Of a DNA stretch of 5,643 nt, positions 1-5,643 are shown one piece after another. The position numbers were made by a program, and so were the translations under genes. The stretch's first letter is position 1. Every line of letters starts with the position of its first letter. The stretch comes from Bacteroidales bacterium. GTDB lineage: Bacteria > Bacteroidota > Bacteroidia > Bacteroidales > VadinHA17. The stretch is taken from positions 4,827 to 10,469 of the forward strand of contig DOTV01000042.1 of assembly GCA_003520925.1 (NCBI GenBank). Reading direction: 5' to 3'. The notes under the pieces were generated by a model. It did no database searches and was not told the DNA's origin. It saw only the letters and a program-made list of their open reading frames with translations.

Positions 1-188
1 TCGAGACCTATAGGGAAAAACTGTCCTCCGTGCTTTTCAACTTCCGGACCAAGGATTTCCATACCCTCGCTGTCGACTGACCTGGCTATGGCTGCAATGT
101 CAAAACCCTCACTTGCCAGCGCAATTGCCACAGCCCTCCCTATCCCTCTGGAGGCTCCTGTAATAACAGCTACAGGTTTCCCGTTCAT
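1..188 (-). CDS. Short-chain dehydrogenase/reductase, N-terminal part (cut by window edge)
   Basis: NAD(P)-dependent oxidoreductase of the classical SDR family; only 62 codons plus two bases are present, and the 3' part lies beyond position 1. The start ATG is at 188-186 and reads MNGKPVAVITGASRGIG. Residues 10-17 are the TGxxxGIG dinucleotide-binding motif right after the first beta strand, which fixes both frame and start. The second strand (residues 30-35, DIAAIA) is followed by Arg36, a position where a basic residue usually favours NADP(H). The last visible residues, PIGL plus a GA- codon (Asp or Glu), fit the position of the acidic residue that contacts the adenine ring. The catalytic Ser-Tyr-Lys lies outside the window, so activity cannot be judged. 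The gene begins 62 bases after the flavoprotein stop on the same strand and is probably co-transcribed or served by the weak promoter candidate in that gap. FabG-like 3-oxoacyl reductases and sugar or polyol dehydrogenases share this N-terminus, so substrate is open. Confidence 0.9.
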   Translation of the reverse strand, partial: MNGKPVAVITGASRGIGRAVAIALASEGFDIAAIARSVDSEGMEILGPEVEKHGGQFFPIGL

Positions 189-220
189 GAGAAAGAAGTT
201 TTTTTCAGGTTTGGTTAGTG

Positions 221-255
221 GCGGTAAAGGTAATAATTTGTCTGATTAGTTCAAC
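221..255 (-). promoter_or_regulatory. Weak candidate Bacteroidota-type promoter before the SDR gene
   Basis: On the minus strand, GTTG (255-252) is followed after 19 bases by TACCTTTA (232-225). The Bacteroidota housekeeping consensus, from memory, is TTTG, about 19-20 bases, then TAnnTTTG; the match is three of four and five of the six specified bases. Transcription would begin roughly 30 bases before the SDR ATG. The upstream element overlaps the end of the flavoprotein gene. No inverted repeat or terminator is seen in this gap, so readthrough from upstream is equally plausible. Such short AT-rich matches arise often by chance. Confidence 0.22.
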
Positions 256-2242
256 TTTCGAGGTAATTATCTTCAAGATAATCTTTCCAGACCTTTTCAA
301 ACCAAAGATCCTGAACAGGAATCTCACGGACTTTCACACCCGATATTTTTATTTTACCTTTCCTGAAGCTTACCTCCTGGATATTTTTCTCAACCTCTCT
401 GTCATACCTGCAAAGGTCAATATCTTTAAAAGGAGATGAGAATTCAGATGTTTCAGGAATTTTATGATTTGTAATTATGAATGACCCACGACTGCGGCCA
501 TTATTTTCAATATATGATTTTATTGCTTCAAGCCAAATAAGGTGAGTGAGGCAGGCATCTGTGATCTTAAAACATCCGGCAAGTTCAATTGTTGTCGAAG
601 CTCCGATTTTCTCTTTAATTTCTCTGTAAAGTGAAAATGCTTCAGCTGCTGCTGATGCAACCTTGTTCCGGTCACGGACTATGCTTCCTGCGCCTGACAT
701 TCTTTTACGGATGTCAGCAAGAACATCTTTCTTGATAGATTTCTCCCCTGATGACAACCAGGAATCTGCCTGATCCGTGACCAGGATTAAATGATCAGCT
801 GCTACAGACAGGAACTCGGACCTGGAAGGTACCGGAAGGTTGTATCGCCGATTAATAAATACAGCAGCCCTTCTGCTCCCGACCTGTCCTGAATTTAGTG
901 CTGATCCTCCCGGCCGGTAAACGCCATGCGATCCGTTCACCTCACCCACAGGAAAAAGATGCCCAATATCTGATTCCCACCAGATATTGCTTTTCAGGCC
1001 TCCATTGCAGTGCTGAGCACAAACTCCTATCTCAAGAGGCTCAGATGCCAGATCAATGTTATGCTGCCTGTAAAGTTCAACTGCAGGTGAATTCATTGAG
1101 ATCAACCTTTCAATTGGAATAAGCTGCATTGCATCAGAGCTTACCAGGTAATGTCTGACTTCAGGATCGAGTTCTTCCGGACGAAATTTGTCCTTTCTGT
1201 CCCATGAAACATTTTTCCTGTAGTCAATAAAAACCCTTCTTCCTTTCTCAGATATTTCCCTCCAGACAAGTAGATCGATCATTGAAGATCCTAAACCTGA
1301 AACTTTTGCAGAATCGAAAGGCCACTGATAGCCCTTCATAAAAATTGCCTTTGTCAGACTTATATAATCCGGGAAATGTTCATTCAGGAATTCCTTTTCA
1401 TCATTTCCACGTCTGTCTGTCGAAACATACCGTGGTATTACCTGCTGATAGCTTCCCGAAAGGTTCCACCTGAACTTCAGGGAGGCAATGCCAAATTGAG
1501 TTTCAGTCAGATTCTGCCCCGTGGCTCCGGCGCGGAAAGCCATTCCTGTTGAACCTGTCTGCGATAATGGATAAACACTATTTTCATAAATATCGCCCGG
1601 TCCACCGGTACCCAGGATTATGTTGACCGAATTAAAAAGCACAAAAGCGTTATGTGGATTTACAATACTTGTGTCGACAGCCAGTGCTCCGATCACCTTT
1701 GTCTTTGCCTTATCAGTCAGAAGTTCAACAACATGGTGATTATCAAGCACTTTAATCGATCTCTTTTTTAACTCTTCCGAAAGAGCAGTGAACATCATTT
1801 TTGATGTATAAGGTCCTGCTGAGGTGGCTCTTGCCCTCGGATCATTATCTGTCCGGTAACCCGCCCACGAACCGAATTTATCCTGCGGAAAAGGAACTCC
1901 CAGGTCCACTAGTTTCATAAAAGCCTGAACAGAACCCTGGGCCTCGCACAGAGCAATATCACCATGCATGCATCTGCCATTGAAAAGATCCTGTGCCATT
2001 GCCCTTACCGAATCGGGTTCGCTGCCGCACAGAGAGAGCTTGTAATATGTCTGTTTATCCGATCCAGCATTGTTTGAGGTACCGGCACCCCATTTTGTTG
2101 TGGCAATCATTATGTCTTTCTGCCCAATGGAGTCCAGAGTTACAGCTGAGTTTAGGGATGCCGCTCCGCTTCCGATTATAAGTGTGTTAACTGCGTAATA
2201 CCTGACATTAAAATTGCCAATGTTTATGGATTCACTTTTCAT
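251..2242 (-). CDS. FAD-dependent oxidoreductase, fumarate reductase/succinate dehydrogenase flavoprotein class
   Basis: Predicted soluble flavoprotein of 663 residues that would oxidise or reduce a C-C bond or related substrate using FAD. The N-terminal FAD-binding fold has a GxGxxS dinucleotide motif (residues 24-29, GSGAAS) and a flavin-contacting loop near 51-64 (WGAGTSNNAG and onward). The second FAD segment, ILGTGGPG, is at 209-216. The substrate-capping region lies around 240-400. The FAD fold returns at 405-460 with His411 in an HCNGG segment, GEVNGSHG at 433-440, and Arg443 in YRPGGSALN, equivalent to the HxTxGG and NRLGGNSL segments of the SdhA/FrdA family. A helical C-terminal domain (about 480-600) includes the family-like MSGAGSIVRD stretch. 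No signal peptide, heme motif or covalent FMN site is visible. The cap departs from SdhA: the usual HPT region reads ETQFGIASLKF (247-257), so succinate or fumarate is doubtful. The start at 2242 lies inside the end of the OYE gene (11-base overlap), suggesting translational coupling; no clear ribosome-binding site precedes it. L-aspartate oxidase-like or urocanate reductase-like activity are alternatives. Confidence 0.9.
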   Translation of the reverse strand: MKSESINIGNFNVRYYAVNTLIIGSGAASLNSAVTLDSIGQKDIMIATTKWGAGTSNNAGSDKQTYYKLSLCGSEPDSVRAMAQDLFNGRCMHGDIALCEAQGSVQAFMKLVDLGVPFPQDKFGSWAGYRTDNDPRARATSAGPYTSKMMFTALSEELKKRSIKVLDNHHVVELLTDKAKTKVIGALAVDTSIVNPHNAFVLFNSVNIILGTGGPGDIYENSVYPLSQTGSTGMAFRAGATGQNLTETQFGIASLKFRWNLSGSYQQVIPRYVSTDRRGNDEKEFLNEHFPDYISLTKAIFMKGYQWPFDSAKVSGLGSSMIDLLVWREISEKGRRVFIDYRKNVSWDRKDKFRPEELDPEVRHYLVSSDAMQLIPIERLISMNSPAVELYRQHNIDLASEPLEIGVCAQHCNGGLKSNIWWESDIGHLFPVGEVNGSHGVYRPGGSALNSGQVGSRRAAVFINRRYNLPVPSRSEFLSVAADHLILVTDQADSWLSSGEKSIKKDVLADIRKRMSGAGSIVRDRNKVASAAAEAFSLYREIKEKIGASTTIELAGCFKITDACLTHLIWLEAIKSYIENNGRSRGSFIITNHKIPETSEFSSPFKDIDLCRYDREVEKNIQEVSFRKGKIKISGVKVREIPVQDLWFEKVWKDYLEDNYLES

Positions 2243-3542
2243 CAGCTATAAGTTTTTTTAGTTCATTCCCATAAATCTCCCTGTCGTGTATTACGCATCC
2301 TCCCGGTCTGAGACTCCTTATCAGCCTTGAACATCCGGAACACGTTATGCAGACTTTCCGCGGATCGGCCATTCCGTTTTTAATAAGATCAAGCGGCATT
2401 GACGGATAGGCAAACGAATTCCTTCCGAAGCCTATGAATGATGCCTGACCGTTTTTTATAACTGCGGCACCTGTATTGGGGGCAAATTGCCTTAAGAATG
2501 ACCATGCAGAACCAACCATTGCAATATCAGGAAATCTTTCCTGAAATAATGCGGTGCTGTTAATCATCCTCATAACACCTTCGAGGGGATGCTCTGCCGG
2601 CTTATTCTGCCCGGGAACCGGATTATCATAAGGCCGGCTGACATGGGGATTGAAATAGGGACTTCCCATTGTAATATTAACAAGATTGATGCCCCTTAAT
2701 TTAAGCTGATCAATAAGATGAAGAGGTTCACTGAAATCAGGTTCACCATTTTCATCAACCCCGAACCCTCCACTGTAAAGATCGGAGATACTAACCCTGA
2801 TTGTCACAACGATGCCCGGAATTTCATACTTTATTCTGTCGATTGTTTCAAGCAGGAACCTGAATCTACCTGGTGTCTCAACTCCACCGAAAATGCTGTT
2901 CGTTCTTGTCTTTGCCGAAAGTAGATCCACTAATAAGTAGCCATGGCAGGCTTTTATGTCTATTGCGTTGAATCCCGATTTACAGGCCAGCTTTGAAACT
3001 TCGACAAACTGGTCCATGATTCTTTTCAGGTCGTCATCGGTAAGTATGTAAGGCATCGTTTTATCAAGGAGCGGATTAAGCGCTGCAACTTTAGGTTTTG
3101 CAACGCCTTCCGGCTTGCTGTAACGTCCCGAATGGGTAAGCTGAATTACAAGAAAAGGATCGGTTCCCTGTTTTATTGCACTTTTTCTGATTTCATCGTT
3201 CAGCCGGGAGTAATTATCACTATTTTTTTTATGAATCCAGAGCTGGTGTGGATTAGATCGTCCATCGTGAACAACTGATACTGCCTCAAACCATATTATC
3301 CCGCTGCCTCCGGATGAGTACCTCATGTATCGTCTTTTTGCAAGCTCAGAAGGGGAACCGTCATCATCTGAATCGTATCCTTCCATAGGCTGAACAACAA
3401 GACGGTTGGCAATTGAAAAACCGGCCAGATTATAAGGCTGAAACAAAGGAGTTATATCATCAGAATAAGGAAGGTCAAGATTCAGTTCCTTTGCCTTCTG
3501 CAGAAGTTCGTCTTTGGTCCTGTATTTGAAACGTTCGTGCAT
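2232..3542 (-). CDS. Old Yellow Enzyme-family NADH:flavin oxidoreductase with C-terminal Fe-S cysteine motif
   Basis: Predicted cytoplasmic FMN enzyme of 436 residues with an OYE-like TIM barrel (about 32-390). Recognisable elements in order are NRLVVQPMEGYDSD (46-59), QLTHSGR (134-140), the AGFDGVEIHGAHGYLL-equivalent at 189-204, RTN..FGG (213-220), TIRVS (247-251, Arg expected at FMN), and GFGR (371-374, FMN phosphate region). The usual first active-site His is Lys197, while His200 is kept. After the barrel comes C398-x2-C401-x2-C404-x11-C416, resembling the [4Fe-4S] site of 2,4-dienoyl-CoA reductase-like enzymes, which from memory is C-x2-C-x3-C-x11-C. The protein ends 20 residues later, so the FAD and NAD(P)H domains of the roughly 640-670-residue relatives are absent. 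The start at 3542 is one base after the stop of the upstream gene, and the 3' end overlaps the flavoprotein start. Both junctions point to one polycistronic mRNA. The family is secure; the substrate (enoate, enoyl-CoA or other) is not. Confidence 0.92.
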   Translation of the reverse strand: MHERFKYRTKDELLQKAKELNLDLPYSDDITPLFQPYNLAGFSIANRLVVQPMEGYDSDDDGSPSELAKRRYMRYSSGGSGIIWFEAVSVVHDGRSNPHQLWIHKKNSDNYSRLNDEIRKSAIKQGTDPFLVIQLTHSGRYSKPEGVAKPKVAALNPLLDKTMPYILTDDDLKRIMDQFVEVSKLACKSGFNAIDIKACHGYLLVDLLSAKTRTNSIFGGVETPGRFRFLLETIDRIKYEIPGIVVTIRVSISDLYSGGFGVDENGEPDFSEPLHLIDQLKLRGINLVNITMGSPYFNPHVSRPYDNPVPGQNKPAEHPLEGVMRMINSTALFQERFPDIAMVGSAWSFLRQFAPNTGAAVIKNGQASFIGFGRNSFAYPSMPLDLIKNGMADPRKVCITCSGCSRLIRSLRPGGCVIHDREIYGNELKKLIADEK

Positions 3543-3543
3543 C

Positions 3544-4833
3544 TTAGTAATGGAAATCGGATGAACTGAACCGTGGATTTACAATGTTGTTATAAATTGA
3601 TCCGAAAATATATGTGAGTTCAATTCCTCCCTCAACCCGGTATTTTGTAGCAAGCTCCCTTAATTGCAACAACCTTTCTGCTTCTGAAATATCTCCCTTA
3701 TTAAGGCTGAGCTGATCGTTAATGTGCGCTACTCCTCCATTTAAATCAATTGATAATCCTTTAAAGATTCTGATCCGCACGGAACCAATCAATTCAATTC
3801 TGTTTTTCGAGAAATCATGAAAATAATTAGATCCCATTAATAAAAGATTAATTGACCCCCATTTTTTTTGAAGTTGGAAAGCAACATTCAATTTCTGCCC
3901 ATAGAGAGTTTCCTTCATCTTATTGTAAACAGTTGTATCAATGTAATTATTGATTTGTACTCCGGCGCTGTATAAAATCCTTAGCTGCCGGTGCGTTGCT
4001 TCGGAATAAGGGTAAATATCATACTCGATTGATGGCAGGAAGTCAGACCTGAAATTTAAATTTTCGCGGGTTGAAGATCCCAGATCCCATAATAAGCCTG
4101 CCGACCAGTGGTCACTTATACTTTTTACAAAGAGATTATTGATCATTAGGGCACTTGTAGTGTAAGTACTTGTAGTTGCTGAGTCGGTATTGACATTTTC
4201 AATGAATTTTTCACGGTTAAAGAAATGATCCATTTCGAATTCAAGCTTAATATCAGGAGTTATTTTACTGATATTTATGGAGTTCCTGAGTTCCAGTTGC
4301 TTATTTGCTTCCTCCGATTCGTACTGAGGTTCAGTTGATAACTCAAACACCCAGTTGTTCCATTTGTCGACAACCTCCTCCGACTCAAGTTCCTGATTAT
4401 GTTTTATCTCAATCTCATTAAACAGTGGTGTTTTAGCAACATATCGCATAAGGCCCATTTTAAGCATGTTCGTCCTCTTTTCCCTGATTACAGTATTTGT
4501 CTGATCAGGACTGCTTGTATATGTCAGAGTATCATTAAGCCCTTTGAATTTACCTTGTCCCTGAAAAGTGAATGTAAACTGCTCTCCTCCGCTTCCGGCA
4601 TCCTGGTCAGTAACAAGAATAAATACTTCAGCCTCTCTGACATCCCTTACGTAGTTAATATAGGGGATCTCCTGGCGGGTGTAATTCATGTCACAATCAT
4701 TACAATCAAGGAATATTTTGACAGCTTTTGCCCTGGTGGAATCAACTGCAGATATGTTTTCCTGAGATTTTAAAATTGAAGGGATGGTTAATGCTATAAT
4801 CAGAATCATCAGATTTTTTGTGCAATTTTTCAT
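3544..4833 (-). CDS. Secreted/outer-membrane beta-barrel-like protein of unknown function
   Basis: I do not know a function. The frame is open from 4890, but I prefer the ATG at 4833 (429 residues): it gives a standard Sec signal peptide, MKNCTKNLMILIIALTIPSI, with likely cleavage near LKSQ, whereas upstream starts add a non-signal extension and overlap the likely transcription start. A GGA lies six bases before this ATG. The mature N-terminal domain (about 30-140) contains DCNDCD (43-48), then a YxRxEIPYxNYVRD segment, AEVFILVTDQ and a Gly-rich turn leading to FTFTFQGQGKFKGLNDTL. I recall this pattern from uncharacterised proteins of Bacteroidetes and related phyla. The remainder (about 185-429) has alternating hydrophobic strands and turns, such as IKLEFEMDHFF, WSAGLLWDLG and IDLNGGVAHI, and ends FHY with a terminal aromatic, as outer-membrane barrels do. 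A short helix (SEAERLLQLRELATKY) interrupts the last strands. The DCxxCD cysteines are not a lipobox; they could form a disulfide or bind metal. The stop is one base before the OYE start. Confidence 0.85.
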   Translation of the reverse strand: MKNCTKNLMILIIALTIPSILKSQENISAVDSTRAKAVKIFLDCNDCDMNYTRQEIPYINYVRDVREAEVFILVTDQDAGSGGEQFTFTFQGQGKFKGLNDTLTYTSSPDQTNTVIREKRTNMLKMGLMRYVAKTPLFNEIEIKHNQELESEEVVDKWNNWVFELSTEPQYESEEANKQLELRNSINISKITPDIKLEFEMDHFFNREKFIENVNTDSATTSTYTTSALMINNLFVKSISDHWSAGLLWDLGSSTRENLNFRSDFLPSIEYDIYPYSEATHRQLRILYSAGVQINNYIDTTVYNKMKETLYGQKLNVAFQLQKKWGSINLLLMGSNYFHDFSKNRIELIGSVRIRIFKGLSIDLNGGVAHINDQLSLNKGDISEAERLLQLRELATKYRVEGGIELTYIFGSIYNNIVNPRFSSSDFHY

Positions 4834-4890
4834 AATTCCGAATATCATGTGTATGTAGTTATCGTTCAATTTCCTTTGGGCAAATATCAT

Positions 4891-4920
4891 AATATAATTT
4901 CAGGCAGTATAGTTCACAAA
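4891..4920 (-). promoter_or_regulatory. Candidate promoter for the barrel protein-OYE-flavoprotein genes
   Basis: On the minus strand TTGTGA (4919-4914) and TATATT (4896-4891) are separated by 17 bases, matching a sigma70-like -35/-10 pair at four of six and five of six bases. The same stretch can be read as the Bacteroidota form, TTTG (4920-4917), 20 bases, TATATTAT (4896-4889). Transcription would start near 4884, leaving a leader of about 50 bases before the ATG at 4833. It is the only good match in the 104-base gap after the rhomboid stop, and the closely packed downstream genes have no room for promoters of their own outside coding sequence. Confidence 0.45.
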
Positions 4921-4937
4921 TTACCAGGCAGCCCAAA

Positions 4938-5594
4938 TTAAGGATTTTTAACTACCCCATCCTCCTCTTCTTCCTCGGGCCATTCATAAACCGGTTGCTG
5001 TGGTCCCTCTTTTCTGTATGCAACGGCGAGGATAATACCGGAAATGAATCCAAGCATATGTGATTCCCAGGATACTTCCTTATAAATGTTCGGGAAGATC
5101 CCCCAAACCATTGATCCGTAAATGAACACTATCAGCAGCGATAGTGCCACAAGCCTGAAGTATTTCCTTATGATCCCACTGAAAAAGAGGAAAGAAGCTA
5201 ATCCATAAATTAAACCGCTTGCCCCTATATGCCATGCACTTCGGCCCGCAACCCATACCAGAATTCCTGTGAGAAAATAGGTCAATAATGATACTTTCAC
5301 GGCTATTTCGGAGTAGAAGTAAAAAAGGGCGGTTCCCAGAAAAAAGAGCGGAAGGGAATTGTTGAACAGATGTCCGAAATTTACATGAATAAAAGGAGAA
5401 AATATTATTCCAGGCAGGCCATCGAATGCCAACGGATAAATGCCAAGTCTTGAAAGATCAATGTCAAATAAGACTTCGATCATCTTTGCGAGCCACATCA
5501 GAAAAACAAAAACTCCCGGGATCAGCATACTGAGAAATAACTTCTTTCTGAAAAAATCTCTTTCGTATTTGATTTTGGGATCTTCTGTGGCCAT
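4938..5594 (-). CDS. Rhomboid-family intramembrane serine protease
   Basis: Integral membrane protease of 218 residues, predicted to cleave transmembrane segments of substrate proteins inside the lipid bilayer. The catalytic dyad is visible: Ser126 in HIGASGLIYG (122-131, the GxSGxxYG motif) and His179 in ESHMLGFISG (177-186). The conserved HxxxxHLxxN element is at His70-His75-Asn79 (HVNFGHLFNN). Hydrophobic segments at about 18-43, 75-95, 98-117, 124-141, 146-165 and 177-193 give the six-helix minimal rhomboid core. The start at 5594 gives a short charged cytoplasmic N-terminus before helix 1; no Shine-Dalgarno precedes it. The C-terminus is hydrophilic with an acidic run (EEEEED, 207-212). 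Upstream of the start the DNA is AT-rich, and TATATTTC (5634-5627) could be a -10-type element, but its partner would lie outside the window. No terminator follows the stop. Substrates and any link to the downstream genes are unknown. Confidence 0.93.
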   Translation of the reverse strand: MATEDPKIKYERDFFRKKLFLSMLIPGVFVFLMWLAKMIEVLFDIDLSRLGIYPLAFDGLPGIIFSPFIHVNFGHLFNNSLPLFFLGTALFYFYSEIAVKVSLLTYFLTGILVWVAGRSAWHIGASGLIYGLASFLFFSGIIRKYFRLVALSLLIVFIYGSMVWGIFPNIYKEVSWESHMLGFISGIILAVAYRKEGPQQPVYEWPEEEEEDGVVKNP

Positions 5595-5643
5595 TGGTGT
5601 CTGAAGAAGAAATAGATGAAATAAGAGAAATATATAGAAATAT

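Noticed and set aside
251..2242. Reading the flavoprotein as a true succinate dehydrogenase or fumarate reductase subunit
   Set aside because: No Fe-S or membrane-anchor subunit gene is adjacent, and the HPT and RGEGG signature regions are replaced.
218..2924. Plus-strand open frames of 62-74 codons at 218-439, 898-1122, 1993-2181 and 2718-2924
   Set aside because: All are short and fall inside or largely inside the well-supported flavoprotein and OYE genes on the opposite strand, with no motif or ribosome-binding site.
3223..3869. Runs of eight A on the coding strand at 3230-3223 (OYE) and 3869-3862 (barrel protein), possible slippage sites
   Set aside because: Both sit in ordinary Lys codons with intact frames on either side, and no alternative product or stimulatory structure is evident.
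4399..4773. Plus-strand open frame of 124 codons inside the barrel-protein gene
   Set aside because: It lies wholly antisense to a gene with a signal peptide and patterned domains. Its translation has no recognisable motif and no upstream signal, so it is most likely a shadow frame.
4834..4890. Upstream starts for the barrel protein (ATG at 4890 or 4848)
   Set aside because: They add 19 or 5 residues before a complete signal peptide, and the 4890 start would fall upstream of the transcription start predicted from the promoter candidate.
4901..4930. Direct repeat TGCCTG (4930-4925 and 4906-4901), 24 bases apart, around the promoter candidate
   Set aside because: The positions are suggestive of operator half-sites, but six bases is too short and the flanks do not match.
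4875..4937. Inverted repeat TTTGGGC (4937-4931) and GCCCAAA (4881-4875) in the gap after the rhomboid gene
   Set aside because: Seven bases with a 49-base loop and no following T run is not a terminator and is weak as a structured leader. It can arise by chance in AT-rich sequence.

Overview
The window holds five genes, all on the minus strand: four complete and one cut by the left edge. Read in the direction of transcription (right to left) they are a rhomboid-family intramembrane protease, a secreted or outer-membrane beta-barrel-like protein of unknown function, an Old Yellow Enzyme (OYE)-type oxidoreductase with a C-terminal cysteine cluster, a large FAD flavoprotein of the fumarate reductase/succinate dehydrogenase class, and the first 62 codons of a short-chain dehydrogenase/reductase (SDR). 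I see no RNA gene, mobile element, CRISPR array or long repeat.

Organism: a member of the Bacteroidota is the best guess. Start codons mostly lack clear Shine-Dalgarno sequences. Base composition is moderate, by eye slightly AT-rich. The outer-membrane protein resembles a family I remember from Bacteroidetes, with a signal peptide ending in a short '-KSQ' and a C-terminal aromatic residue. The AT-rich upstream elements are compatible with Bacteroidota promoters. This is inference; no marker gene settles it.

Layout: positions 5594-4938 carry the rhomboid gene. A gap of about 104 bases (4937-4834) holds the best promoter candidate, placed to drive the next gene. From 4833 to 251 three genes are packed tightly: the barrel-like protein stops one base before the OYE start, and the OYE gene overlaps the flavoprotein gene by 11 bases. 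After a 62-base gap the SDR starts at 188 and runs off the window.

How they may work together: the OYE-like protein has a TIM-barrel FMN domain and a C-x2-C-x2-C-x11-C motif, but ends there. It lacks the FAD/NAD(P)H domain that follows this motif in 2,4-dienoyl-CoA reductase-type enzymes. The gene translated immediately after it encodes a separate FAD enzyme. The simplest hypothesis is a two-component flavin/iron-sulfur redox enzyme, with the SDR acting on the same substrate or product. The substrate cannot be read from the sequence. The coupling of this redox pair to an envelope protein of unknown function is the least expected feature of the window.
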